Shown here: positions 34,904-46,560 of the stretch, one piece after another
Position numbering within the stretch: the stretch's first letter is position 1
Layout of the letters: every line of letters starts with the position of its first letter
Notes under the pieces: model-generated
Database searches by the model: none
What the model was told of the DNA's origin: nothing
The model's input: only the letters and a program-made list of their open reading frames with translations
Position numbers and translations under genes: made by a program
NCBI RefSeq assembly: GCF_035582795.1
Contig: NC_134367.1
Span: forward strand, 3,288,501-3,352,500
Length of the DNA: 64,000 nt
Direction of reading: 5' to 3'
Origin: Mycteria americana
Lineage: Eukaryota > Chordata > Aves > Ciconiiformes > Ciconiidae

Positions 34904-35229
34904 CAGCAGCACTGCCTCATCACAGGCTCCTGATCCAGAGAGAGAGAGAAGAGAAGAAAAAACAAATAAAACAAACCTGACCCAACAATAAAGGGATTCG
35001 CATCCCCCTCCCCAGCCCAAGGGGAGCAGATCCCAAAAGCTTGTAGTCAGCTTCCTTTTTTCACAGGCTTCGCTGCTATCTGTGCGGCCAATGGAAAAAT
35101 AGGTGTGTGTGTGCACGCACAGTGGGAAGGCTATGGGTCGTGCAAGGAGCCGTGTGGTAGGATCAAGCCTAGGATGGGGTCCAGGGCGTGCATGAGGCTC
35201 TGCCTGCACCGGGGGAGGCGAGAAGGATT

Positions 35230-35857
35230 CATAGAATCACAGAATCATAGAATAGTTCGGGTTGGAAGGGAACTTTAAAGGTCATCTAGTCCAACACCCG
35301 CCCCCCTCTCCGTGGTCAGGGACATCTTCAACCAGAGCAGGTTGCTCAGAGCCCCGGCCAACCTGACCTTGAATGTTTCTGGGGATGGGGCATCTCCCAC
35401 CTCTCTGGGCAACCTGGGCCAGTGTCTCACCACCCTCAGTGTAAACAATTTCTTCCTTATCTCTAGTCTGAATCTCCCCTCTTTTAGTTTAAAACCATCA
35501 CCTCTTGTCCTATCGCTACAGGCCCTACGAAAAAGTCTGTCCCCATCTTTCCTATAAGCCCCCTTTAAGTATTGAAAGGCCACAATAAGGTCTCCCTGGA
35601 GCCTTCTCTTCTCCAGGCTGAACAACCCCAACTGTCTCAACCTTTCTTCATATGAGAGGTGTTTCATCCCTCTGCTCATTTTCGTGGCTCTCCTCTGGAT
35701 CTGCTCCAGCAGGTCCATGTCTTTCCTGTGCTGAGGACTACAGAGCTGGATACAGTACTCCAGGTGGGGGTCTCTCCAGAGCGGAGTCGAGGGGCAGAAT
35801 CACTTCCCTCGACCTGCTGGCCATGCTTCTTTAATGCAGCCCAGGATATGGTTGGCT
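35230..35857 (-). mobile_element. CR1 LINE, second subfamily, 5'-truncated
   Basis: Antisense CR1 of about 630 bp with a different protein ending from the other copies: [75 protein letters not shown] 147-codon stretch (35275-35718) is still open. Ends TCATAGAATCACAGAATCATAG at the 35230 side; the 5' break is in GCCCAGGATATGGTTGGC near 35857. Inserted about 330 bp from the CpG island. Confidence 0.93.
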
Positions 35858-36419
35858 GGGTTATAGGGTGTTTCTAGGGGTGTTGCTATATGTCTGTTCC
35901 TGAAGGCTGGATATTGGTTTAAACGTTTTTCTCCTTGTTAAGGTCAGTTCAGGCTGTGTTCATGCCAGAAGGCAGGCTTGGGAAGCTCTGAGACCTTCTC
36001 CACCTCATACATTGCTTAAAATAATTCCTACAGAGCATTAAGTGGATGCAGAGCCAACGACCCGCATACTTGGTGATGTATCCCCGTCTGGCATGTCCAC
36101 CCTGCTTGTCTCCCCTGCCACCTACACATGCTGGGATGACACTTATGGGTCCTGCCTGTGGGTTTCTGCCTCAAATGTGGGGATACCTTGCATCATAGAT
36201 GTTCACCAGAAGCTCCCCCTACCCTTGGGATTCCCTCCAGTGCCTTGCAATGGCTCCAGGGTCTGCAGGGGATGGTGGGATGCAGGAAGGGAGATCACAG
36301 CATGCACATGGCAGGTAGAAGACTGCATTTCATGCTTTGATCAAGACAGGTAGAAATTAGCAGTAACTCTGCTAACACGCACATTTTTGCTCCCCATGTC
36401 TCAGCAACATGGATGCACT

Positions 36420-36640
36420 GCTGGATTTAAGCACTGGGAAAGCTGGCTCAGCTTTTGCTCTCGAGTCCACCATAAACTTTCTCTATGTGACCTCAAACAG
36501 CCCAAACCCTCAGGAGCACCTCGGTTTCGTACTCAAAAGCACTGAAATAACACTGGGGCAATGCACCTTCACTCCCTGTGCCTCGGTTTCCTACTTGTTT
36601 TTTCTCAGTGTTCATCTACTTGCTTTACTTAAATCATAAA
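36420..36640 (+). repeat. MIR-like SINE fossil
   Basis: CTCTATGTGACCTCAAACAGC then CACTCCCTGTGCCTCGGTTTCCTACTTG keep the MIR order (ctgtgtgaccttgggcaag / ctctgtgcctcagtttcctcatctg). Diverged. Confidence 0.4.
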
Positions 36641-38039
36641 TTTGCAACATCAAGGATTGTCTCATGATATTTCTGCATCACTTAGTACAATGGAAAACGG
36701 CTCATCTTTTACAATTTATCTAATACCACAAGGCTTTCACAATGGTGTCTTAAGCTCCGTAATAATAATAAAAATAATAAAAAGGATTGAGTTGTTCTTT
36801 CTCAGGGGAGGAAGGCTATTTTCAGAGATGCTCAAGCGATGGGTTATAACAAATAATTCTAATACAAAGCCTGTTTTTTGCAATTCAGTATTCGCAATAC
36901 CATGAATCTGGCTGCATTTTTACTTTTTGCTTGTCCGCTGGATACCTTCCACAATTTCTTGCTGGGAGAAGCCGTTTCTTTTCCTGTATTTCCTGGGAGA
37001 GAGAATTCTCCAAAACACAAACTGCGAGAGACTGAGCTGTGAGAGGGAGGAAAACTGCAGGCCAAACCATTGGGTAAATGTACTGCAAAAAAACCTGGCC
37101 AAAGCAGAATGAACCCTTCTGCTTCAGTTATCACCTGCATAACATAAATAAGTCTTTTAGGCAAGGAAAATGCCTCTCTTCCTCCCTTTCTCACACACCT
37201 GCTCATACACACTTTAAAAATTTCTCGTTTCATCTGGTAGAACATTGGCAGGTGCATTGCAGTCCTCGCCAAGAGGTCCCCTCCAGACGGACATCCAATT
37301 TAGGTCACCAAGCAACCTGCAGCAGCTTTGTCTCTTCTTTCCCGGAGTGGATCCGTGATTGCCTGTTCATCGCTGTTCTGATGAAATGGGGAAGACCTGT
37401 CTGGCAGGGACCAAGGGACCAGCGTTTTGCTGAAATTGCTGGTGATGTCCCTGAACAGAGGAAAAGGGAGAAGTCTTGGGCAGGAAAAAAAAAGAGAGGA
37501 AATTTAGCAGGGCATCATTTCTGAGTTCATATTACACAACAGTGTATTTCAGCTTCAGACAGCACCACTTTCTTGAAGTTCAACCTGGCAAAGTTTCATC
37601 CTATCAAGCAGCAGAAGACTGTTTGATTAGCAGAAGTCTTCCTGAACAACTTAGCACAGCATCTGGGGCGCATATACAGAATAGCCAGGCAATGGGACAA
37701 TCCTGGTGTGTCACCGGGATTTTCCTGGTCTCGCTCTAGCTGTATAAGCACCAAAAAATACCCCCGAGTTGGGAAACGATGAAAAGGACAAAACATGCTA
37801 GTTTTTTCTCCAGTGGGATTCTTTGAACTGTAATAGGATCACTCTAGATCTGATTTTTGAAGACTTGCAGCCCAGATTTTCCACAGGCTTGGCACCTGCC
37901 TTTGGGGAACAATGTGGCCCCTCAACGGGGCAATGAGAAAGGAGGGAAGTTCCCAGTTTGAAGCTGTTTGAGGGGATGCATTGCAAGGGCAAAGGAAAAC
38001 TTCAGCTCAGTCCCTGGGAATTCTCCTACAGCCAAGAAA

Positions 38040-38175
38040 TCTGCATTGTTGGAAAGAGTCTCCCAGAGGAAGTGATTGAAATATCATCGTGTGAATCATA
38101 TCTGTAACAAGGTTGGGCTGTAGGAAACAAACCTTTGCTGAACCCTGGGAATAGATGACCTAAAAGGACTTTTTT
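38040..38175 (+). mobile_element. Ancient CR1 3' end
   Basis: GAAAGAGTCTCCCAGAGGAAGTGATTGAAATATCATC ... CTGTAGGAAACAAACCTTTGCTG ... AATAGATGACCTAAAAGGAC matches the order of an old CR1 3' end ('...tcccaagggaggtagtggaagccccatc ... gtaggaaacaatcctgc ... ctagatgacctaagaggtcc'). Confidence 0.55.
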
Positions 38176-38504
38176 TCTTTTTTTTTCATGCAGGAATGGC
38201 CTTTAGCAGTCCATGTTAAGTGAAGGATGCTGGGTTTGGGGGTCCAGCAGGGCTGGGTTGTCCCACAACATTACCTGTCACCAACCATGCTGCACGAGGT
38301 GGTCGAGTACATCTGTAGGATGGCTTTTCTGCTATTTAGAGAGGGTTGAGCCACCTCAAATGATGACCCTTGTGGTGATAAAACCTGCATGTGGCATATT
38401 CTTATGGAGTGGCTGATGTGTGGTGTTTGCTGAGGCTCGGAGCAGCCGTGATCAGAGACCTGGCACTGTCTGGGCTGCAAAGGGGCCACAGGGACAGGAG
38501 ACAC

Positions 38505-38555
38505 GGTGGGGGGGGGGCAAGGGTGGCAGGTAGGTTTGGGGTCCTGCTGTGGGGA
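38505..38555 (+). repeat. G-rich tract; possible G-quadruplex on the + strand
   Basis: A run of about 12 G followed by GGG, GGTTTGGGG and TGTGGGG runs. It makes the - strand read as a proline-rich frame, which is an artefact of composition. Confidence 0.55.
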
Positions 38556-39479
38556 TGGTGGCTGGTACAGGGATGGCAAAGGATGTTTGGTAGGAGGCGT
38601 ATGGTCTGGGGAGGTGAGCGTTGTGCTGGGTTGAGAAGGTTGGACTGGGCCATGACACAACGTCTCTGGGAGGAAAAGTATCTGGGAACTCATTTAGGAT
38701 CTGGACTGCAAGTCTTGCTTAGGGCTGAGCAGGTGTTAATTCCAGATATATTTTCCATGACACACCTTGCTCTGTACTATTACTTCTACCATAATTTCCC
38801 AGTCGCCCCTATCAAGACTATTATGTCAAGGACTATGTATAAAGACAGCAAAAATGCAGTCTGCTCCAAGGAGCTTAAAATCTGCATGCACCTTGCGTGA
38901 AATTACTGAACCACTTAACACGTATGTGAGGTACCAAATACGCCCCAAATCTTATTATCCATCTTAATGGGTGGAAGGAAGAATACCAAAAACACATAAA
39001 CTGCTGCTTATTAGACAGCTTTAACAAATACCTGTTTTTTCAGTTAGTTGCTTCGTCCTGCCAGACATTCTTACTGCCTGCTTCAACTCAGTCCTACTGA
39101 AGCAAACATTAACAGCTCATCCAATTGCCTATATTTAACACTCCAAATCTGGCACAGATTTATACCAGAACTGGTAACAATGGCATTGAACACCTGTCGG
39201 TGACTGCATTTGCCCAGGGATTCGCTTCGTTCCATGCTGTGTGTTTAATAATTCCTGTGAACAATGGGACAAATAAACATATTTTTTGCTTAGCTCTTAC
39301 CCAAGCCAACACCACTGTCCAAATTGTACATGAGAGGCCTGCAGAGGCTGGTGGTTGTTTCCTAGACTTGTCGCCTCTTTCCCTCAAAAACGACGTTGTC
39401 AGCAGCTCTGTGCTCAGAGAGGGCATTTACCACTTGTATGTAAGGAAGGAAGAAGGAAGAATGAGCAGGAAAGGGGCAG

Positions 39480-39705
39480 CGTCGTGCAGGGCTCTGAAGG
39501 CAAGAATGATAAATTTGAACTTGAAGCAGTGGAAAACAGAGAGGTCTTCTAAGAAAGGCAGACATGGTCTGAGCAAAAAGGATGGGAGACACGTGCAGTG
39601 CCTGGCCAAGGTTGGAAGTTACAGGAGCCAACATAGGAGGTGGGAGCTGTTGATGGTTGACCGGAGAGAATATAACGTTGCAGCTGCATTCTGCAATAAG
39701 ATGTA
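39480..39705 (+). repeat. Possible ancient amniote repeat
   Basis: AGGGCTCTGAAGGCAAGAATGATAAATTTGAACTTGAAGCAGTGG ... GACATGGTCTGAGCAAAAAGG ... GTTGCAGCTGCATTCTGCAATAAG resembles a widespread old amniote interspersed sequence ('ccttgaaggtgaggacaaggagtttgaacttgatgc'). I recall the wording but not the family name. Confidence 0.4.
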
Positions 39706-41934
39706 GGAATGGGGATGAGGAATATTAGCGGAGGTTGGCAGTGCTGTCTTTGGGTGGGGAAAGGGCTTGGGAGGGAAGGCAGGTTGTGTCTGACAGGGAG
39801 TTGGCTTCTCCTGGTGTCATCCGGAGAGCTGTTGAGAGCTAAAGGGTCTCTGACCCTCTGGATAGCGTAGGCCTTTGCATATTGTAAGGAACACGTAGCA
39901 ATTTAATCCCTGGGTAATCATTCTCCAGGCATCAATCAGTGCTTAATATTGCCCGCTTTTTCCAGAGAGATGAGCCCTGCCTTGTGAGGTTGAGTAGCTG
40001 TATTCCTCCAGTCTCAGCTAGCATCTTGCTGGAAATTTGGGGATGGGCAAGAGTGGGTGTCTCAGCAGTGGCTAACCGAGAAGGATGGGTGGTCTATTTG
40101 AAATGAAAATTTAGGGCCTTCAAGCCTTGGACGCTTGAGGAAACTTACCAACCTGAGCAGTGCAGTAGCACCTTTCTACCTGTGAGGTCTGGAAGGGGAT
40201 CCACCACAAAAGCTTGGAGAAGCTTTGCTGTTCACCTTGTGGGACCATGAGCTTGACAGTGGTCAAGGAGGCAAATTCACCTTCACTCAGATCAGCTGAA
40301 CTCAGGGTTTACAATGAAAAAAAAAAAAAAATTTTGGCAGGCTGTGTCTGTCCGAAGTCTGAATGAATAGAAACTCCAAAGGAAGCACCTGCTGCTAAAG
40401 GAAATCCAGGACAAGTTTTATTATCCTTTTTCACAGGTCTATTCAGGACTACATTAGGGGTTTCCTCTTTCCTTTTCTGGTACTTCACACTCATTCACAA
40501 CAAAAAACATATTGTGCTTATGAATTATATTCCAGAGAATATAGCTGGAGCTTATAAAGGCACTGGCCAAAGAACTTTATTTTTAACCTTACTCCCTTGC
40601 GAATTAATTTCTCAAATGAAAGCTTTGCAATTGTTTGAGGTTATTTTTCTCTCTTTTTCTTGGACGGGGCACAAGGGCAAATCCTGCCTGCTCTGTGTTA
40701 ACAAAAAGTGCCTCTCAAGGAATGAGGAGCAAAGGAGGTGAGTGAGGCTCTCAATGGAGCTCAGCTATGGGGAACAAATGGAAAATATTAATGCAATTCC
40801 TCCTAAACCAGAGAAGTGTTAGAAGGCCTCCTATTAACGATGCACTGACCACTCTGGTGCATGCAGAAGCCGATGGCAGTTTTTCCATTTCTAATGTGCT
40901 GTAGCTGCACAGCACAAGGAGAGAGAAAACCCCCTTCGGCTGCAGACGGCCATGTAAAGAGCAACTTTTGGATTTGATCCTGAGACCATTTGAGCCAGTG
41001 ACAAGGTACCCAGGAGGCACTGAGGAGTTTGCTTATCAAACACAGCTGCTCAGCTTAACATCTTCCGGGTACAGAGTACATAAAAGCTGAAGGGCTTGCA
41101 AGCAACCCAAGTGTAACGCATGAGCCACTTGTGAACCCATGTGTTTGCTTTAGCGGGTCATTTTGCACCTGTGCAAAAGGGATGTGACCTGATCCCTGAG
41201 TAGCCTGGGAAGGTTTTGCACCCTTCTGCACTGGGGTGGGTGCCTAAGAGGCAGCACTGGGCCCTCCGTGTAGCAAACATACTGTATCCCGTGAGTGCAA
41301 GGAGCTTGCTGTGCATGCACGCAAAACCTTTTCTCATTTTAGTTCTGATCTGTCCTTAAAAGTCCCCTTCTTGGTTTTAAATGCCCTTGTCCATCCCCCT
41401 GCCTCCACACCATCAGGAGGTCACAGCCCTGAGTGTGGCTTGTCATTGTTGCCACCTTCCCCTGCCCCTCTGGGTGCTGGTTCTCCTTCTCACACGTTAT
41501 ATTTGGATTGGGAGCCCTTTTTAAGAGAGGACATGGCCCGCTCTGCTTTTGAGCAGTAACCAGCACAAGTATTTCTTCTTCAGCATGAGGCTCCTTGTTG
41601 CTACTGCAGCGGAAATAGTAAATTATAGCAATTAACGGTGGCATAAATCAGAAACCATGACCAGACGAGGTCACTGAGGACTCAAGGGCTGCATCATACC
41701 AGTAAATTACCCCAGACAGGAATTCCTTCATCCGCACTGCTAAATTGTTTGAGCGTTTCTTGACATGGTTTTGGCCCAGGCCAGTGACATTGACCCCAGA
41801 AACGGCTCAGGCGTTAGCACGGACCAGCGATCAGCTGGGCATTTTGTGTGGGACCCTTGTCTGAAGGGTTAGAGGGCAATCACTGCAGGGGCATGACCAG
41901 GCAGCAAGTCCTGGCACTGGTTAGTAGAGATGCA

Positions 41935-41975
41935 GCCCATTTTTAATGAGCATGGGCCCATTTTTAATGAGCATG
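41935..41975 (+). repeat. 21-bp tandem duplication
   Basis: GCCCATTTTTAATGAGCATG G is immediately repeated without mismatch (41935-41955 and 41956-41975). Confidence 0.92.
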
Positions 41976-42042
41976 TTAGCCCTGAAAGTCCTCGCTGCAG
42001 GACATTAGCACAACAGGGGCTTCTCTGTTCAGATGGGATTGA

Positions 42043-42069
42043 TTTTTCTCTTTCTCTCTTTCTCTCTTT
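42043..42069 (+). repeat. Pyrimidine microsatellite (TTTCTCTC)n
   Basis: TTTTTCTCTTTCTCTCTTTCTCTCTTT: short polypyrimidine tract. Confidence 0.85.
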
Positions 42070-42589
42070 GGCTTTTAGGATGGTTTTATAAGTGTTCTTG
42101 TTTGATCTTATTAGATGGCAAGAATACTTTCAGATGTCACCTAATACTTTGCAATAAAGGTACTGAACATGGTTGAATATACAGCTCATTTTCTACATCA
42201 ACAAGCCCTATTACTCCTACCGTAAGGGAGCTACACTGTTTTACAAAGTAATATGAAATGTAAGAACTAAAGCTAATGTCTAACTTGCATCTTGGCTGGC
42301 CAGGCTGGAGAAGAGGTTGAAATCTGGGTTGCTTCTGACCTGATACCTTGCATTAATATTTCCATTTGTGGGCAGCCTGGACTTGGGCAGTTGATGAATC
42401 CCACTTCCCCTTGCATCACAGGGGGTCCTGGCTGACTCCCTAACTGCCTTGTCTCCTTGCCACACAACACTGCCAAAAAGGACCTCCATACTTTAGACTT
42501 TTAGTTTTTTCTCCATCTGAACTGGCTGCCCAGGAACATCAGTGATGATGCAAGATGTTGCTGGAGTCAGCAGATGTGATCCTGCACCC

Positions 42590-42715
42590 GTGTTTGACCA
42601 CCACCTATCCTTGTTTCATGGGTGGGATGGTGCAGACAGGAATTAGAGCCATGTGTGCAAGTGGAAAAGCTAGTACCTGTCCATTGAGCTACAAACTGAG
42701 CTAGCAGTCAGGTAT
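42590..42715 (-). repeat. tRNA-derived SINE-like fossil
   Basis: The reverse complement begins CTAGCTCAGTTTGTAGCTCAATGG, like a tRNA 5' half with an A box, and continues with GCTCTAATTCCTGTCTGC near the position of a B box. No intact tRNA fold. Confidence 0.35.
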
Positions 42716-43239
42716 GTCAGAGTGGGAGAAGTATAATCTAGGAGAGTTGTGGCTAGGAAGAATTATGCTCCAAGAGGAAAGATACTCCAATGAATAGTTT
42801 TTCAGTTCAGTCTGACTCCATTTCCTGCCCTGCATCCATAAGTCAAAAGCAGCAGCCATCAGTCTCTCCCCACCTAGTCCTTGAGGCTCTCAAAATTTCT
42901 CCAAGACCATTCCTCTCATGCTTGGTTTCTGTATCTGGGTGTGTCCAGAGTCACCACCATCCTGGCAAGCCTTGCCAGTGAGGCAATCCCCACCTATCCC
43001 ACCTGGCGTGGGGCCTGAAACAGTGGCCTTAAAAGACATCCTGAAAAAAAAGCTCTTTGTGAAGCATGGTTGCTCCCATTCCCACACTCCTGCACATCCT
43101 CCTGCTCTACAACTGTTTGGTGGCTTGAGCTCTTGGTCAGGAAGAGGGAATAGCCAGTGTGGGATTAATTTTGTAGCAAGAAAATGTGTGTCAGTCATCT
43201 TCTACTTTGCTCCTTCAGCTCCTTGTCTCAGGATTGTCA

Positions 43240-43480
43240 TATAGGGGACCCAATTCAATTCCCCACATGTAGATGCCTAGTGCCGTTTGTGGTGTCTGCT
43301 AGACCTGTGGAGATGGGTTGGACATCCTCAGGGATGTCATATGGCACTAGGCACTTCTGTGTAGATAACTGAGTCCTGTCTTTCATCTCCACTGGCTATA
43401 ATGAGAGTTTAGATGAAGTCACATGTAGATATCCACTTGCAGACACCTAAATTGATATGGCTTCAGTTGTCTAAAGACAG
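43240..43480. repeat. Unclassified interspersed repeat, copy B
   Basis: CATGTAGATGCCTAGTGCCGTTTGTGGTGTC, CATATGGCACTAGGCACTTC, CTCCACTGGCTATAATGAGAGTTTAGATG and GCAGACACCTAAATTG. The middle block matches 62650-62700, and the first matches 32650-32690 and 53740-53775. Confidence 0.45.
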
Positions 43481-44392
43481 GCCCTGAGAGCTGTCAGAGA
43501 TACTCCAGGGATCTGCACAGAACAGGTACTTAAAAGGGAGGTACACGTCTCCGGAATAGCAGCGGTGGGCCATCCAATTTAGACCTCAGACCCAAGTGAC
43601 ACTGAAAAGTTACGTTAACGTAATTCTTTCCTCTAATCTGGAGCTGAATCCCACCCACAGACACAGTTCCCCTCCATCCCACCGTCCTATCAATCAAAAA
43701 GTCAAAATGTGATGGTATGGAGCAGCTGTGCAACTTTCTACATGGTTCCTCTGTTGCTTGTCCATTTTTAAATCCCTTATATATTAATGACAGTGGGACA
43801 GTGGGAAAATGAAGAAGGGAGATCTTCATTTTACAACCAGACAGGCCTACTGCAGTATAATATTATTTCTAAAACAGAAAGGGCAGAGGATAGAACAGCT
43901 GGCATTGACAAGCACAGAGCTTTGTACACCATTCTGCCAAAAGGAGATTGAGACCCACGTATCTCTCCATCCATGCCTTAGCCTGACCACGTGCCCAGCA
44001 GCCCTTCTGCAACAGGGTTTTGTAGTCAGTCCAGGCAAAGCAGCATGGTATGAGCATCAGGGAAAGGTGCCCTGATATCAGAGCCCAGCTCCCCAGGCTG
44101 TGGCCTCATCGTGAAGTGCCAGAGGTGCTTCAGCATCCCCATGGCACACAGGTTACCTGCTGAACAAGTGCCTCCTCCAACTGTGCTTTCAAAAAAACCA
44201 ATGGTCCTTGCTTCCCTCAGGGGACGGGGCACGGGCGCCACAGCTCGTGGGAATTGTGGGCTGTGCATCCCCATCGCATAGGCACTCCTCAGCTGTCTGG
44301 GGGCACTAGGACGAGCTCTTGCCTTGATGTGGCTGCTGGTCTTGCTCCAGGCTGCTGCTGGTCTTGTGTACCCCAGCCACCATAAAGTCCAG

Positions 44393-44502
44393 CCTGAGCA
44401 ACCTGCTCTAGTTGAAGATGTCCCTGCTCATTGCAGGGGAGTTGGACTCGATGACCTTTAAAGGTCCCTTCCAACCCAAACTATTCTATGATTCTATGAT
44501 TC
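44393..44502 (+). mobile_element. CR1 3' tail
   Basis: GAGCAACCTGCTCTAGTTGAAG ... GTTGGACTCGATGACCTTTAAAGGTCCC ... CCAAACTATTCTATGATTCTATGATTC: about 110 bp of CR1 3' end, + strand. Its tail matches the subfamily of the copy at 35230 more closely than the copy at 5290. Confidence 0.9.
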
Positions 44503-44730
44503 GTTGTTCTACCAAAGCATAGCAGAAAGAACTCAAATACCTTCAAAAGCAATCAATGGTATATTATATAATAAATGCTATCACTGGTGTAATAAATGCT
44601 ACCTCTGGTCAGGTACTGCATGTGGGAGGCAATCTTCCTGCGCCCAGTTTGCATGGGGCGATGTCCACCCTCCTTCACATCTGCTCCTAGAGCGGGGTTT
44701 GGGCTGCGCTGCTGGGACGAGGATGCTGGT

Positions 44731-44757
44731 TTCAAAGGAAGCTTCAAAGGAAGCTTC
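44731..44757 (+). repeat. 12-bp tandem TTCAAAGGAAGC
   Basis: TTCAAAGGAAGC occurs twice in a row and a third copy begins. Each unit contains half of an AAGCTT (HindIII) palindrome. Confidence 0.88.
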
Positions 44758-46179
44758 TTTTTGAGCAAGCAGCAGAGGCAAGGGCTAAAGGGACTGAGTC
44801 GTGACTCCAAGGAGTGCTTCAAAATTTTCCATGCTACAGAGCGTATCGTCCTCTCCACAAAGGCTTCTGCCAGCCAGGGAGAGCTCGTCATTTCTTTGAG
44901 AGCTAAAAGATGAAGATTAGGCTGTCTCCCTCCTGTCCCCGCTGCCTGGGAGGTATCCAAAAGGCTGTTAGAACAGAGCAGCTGAGTCTTTACTACTTTC
45001 CTATAGGATGCAGAAAAGGAAGTGCAGCCCATGAGGGAAAGCTGGGAGATGCTCCGCTGAAGCTCACTGGGGTTCGTGGAAAATGGCCGAAGCCCTTATA
45101 AAAGAGAGGAGCCAAGTAGCAATGAAGGAGATCCCTCTCTTTTATTTTACAGTCACTTTTCAGATGAGGGACAAGTCTGCACCGAGGGTGGTGGTGGTGA
45201 ATAATTAATATTATCTGATATTTCTCCTGCAGCCTTAGCAGAGGGGCTCAGAACCTCACTGTGGTGGGTGCTGTATGGAGTCAGGGAGGAAAAGAGGCAG
45301 CTCCAGCACCCATTACTAAGGTCAAGGAAGGGGGAAGAGGTTCCCACTATTTTCTGTTTTGCTTCTGGAATTTAATTCAGATCAAGGAGGTGAATTTGGG
45401 GACAAGTTAGATGAGTTCAGCAGCTGTGGCATTGAAACGCAGGGATCATAAATGGCAGGAGGAAGGGAAACCCAGTAAACAGTTTTCAGATCTCAACCGA
45501 GCGTTGCCTCTGAACTACAAAGACCTGCGAGAAAGTGGTATCAAACACCCAGCTCCTACTTTGACCCTGCCTGAGGGGAAGTGAATCAATGTTGGGAAAA
45601 TATGGAAAGCAGGATGAGATTATCTACTGTATAAAAGAAGCTGGAAGAGATGGCTTGGGATATTTGTGTATTGAGGCTCTTTCCACGTCCTATTCCTTTA
45701 TGGGGGGGTGCTATTGTACCTATTGTGGCAGATCTTTATCAGCCCTGTTTATCACGCTGGGGGCGGGGAATGTCAGATTGCTGAATGTCAGGTTGTTGAC
45801 TGTTTTCATAACAGGAAGCTGCCTGCTGTCTTGCTGTGTTAAGGAACTCCCATATGCACAGTGTTTTCCAAAACAACAAAAAAAATCTAAACACTCTGCT
45901 GTGGTTGGGTGACTGCACGGATTCAAGTTTCTATTGTTCCTTGTAAGGCAAAATCCTGTATAGATAAATACACTTGATACACATATGCCTGTTAATTCTT
46001 TTGTGTAAAGATACAGGAAATATGGCTGTTGTTTTGTCAGGATGAAATATTTCCCAACGCTAAAACTAAATCTCAACACTTTCATCAGCGCTTGGGAGCC
46101 TGGAGAGGTGCCATGTTTGGGTGCAGGTGGGACGTGGGAGAGAGCAGTACAAGAGTGGGTTAGTCATTGCAACGCCAGG

Positions 46180-46560
46180 CATTGCGGGACCCAGCTTTTA
46201 AGTGCCTTCATCCCTGTGAGCTGAAGTTAGGCATCCGGCTTCCCCGAGCACTGCAGAGAGGAGATGGCTGATTCAGATTTCTTACTAGACAACTGTGTCT
46301 GCCTCTCCTCACTTGGAAAACAAGTGACCTAAATAACTCCTGGCTGTCCTGAACATCAAAATTGCAATGACTGAGTCTGGGAGCTGTAAGTAACCCAAGT
46401 GAGCTGCCTGAGAATGCAATCCAGAGGACACTCTTCGCAGGGTGGACACATGTCAGTTGGTCAGTTTGGGCACAAGGTATCGCGATTTGGATGAGAAGAG
46501 CTCCTAAGCACCTTTGTTCAGAGTCCTGAACTTCCTGCTAGTTGTAGGCACCTAAGCCAT
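46180..46560. repeat. Unclassified interspersed repeat, traces
   Basis: GAGCTGAAGTTAGGCATCCGG (about 46217) and CTAGTTGTAGGCACCTAAGCC (46538-46558) carry the GAAGTTAGG / TAGGCACCTAA wording seen in the copies at 53640 and 32650. The match is patchy. Confidence 0.3.

Larger units (their letters stand above)
29351..35229. other. Intergenic region with hairpin, AT repeat and CpG island
   Basis: No protein-coding gene supported. Contains an alternating purine-pyrimidine AT tract (30411-30451), a hairpin with direct repeats (31043-31165), ancient CR1 traces (31990-32060), a member of an unclassified repeat family (32470-32830), and a homopolymer cluster plus CpG island (34496-34903). The remainder shows nothing recognisable. 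Confidence 0.45.
35858..44392. other. Intergenic, old repeats only
   Basis: No gene supported. Fossils: MIR-like 36420-36640, old CR1 38040-38175, possible old repeat 39480-39705, tRNA-SINE-like 42590-42715, unclassified family copy 43240-43480. Simple sequence: G-rich run 38505-38555, TTTCTCTC tract 42043-42069, 21-bp tandem at 41935-41975. Confidence 0.45.

Noticed and set aside
34463..34980. Gly/Arg-rich and Pro-rich open frames across the CpG island on both strands
   Set aside because: CpG-rich, C-rich DNA has few stop codons in any frame; no splice-compatible exon or known protein sequence.
35275..35718. 147-codon frame on the - strand as a possible host gene
   Set aside because: It is CR1 ORF2 C-terminal sequence of another subfamily, ending in the CR1 tail.
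38271..38693. Proline-rich 140-codon frame on the - strand
   Set aside because: It is the complement of a G-rich tract; the proline runs follow from base composition.
39125..39706. 193-codon open frame on the + strand
   Set aside because: Its second half lies in what looks like an ancient repeat (39480-39705); no recognisable domain; the first half is ordinary intergenic sequence.
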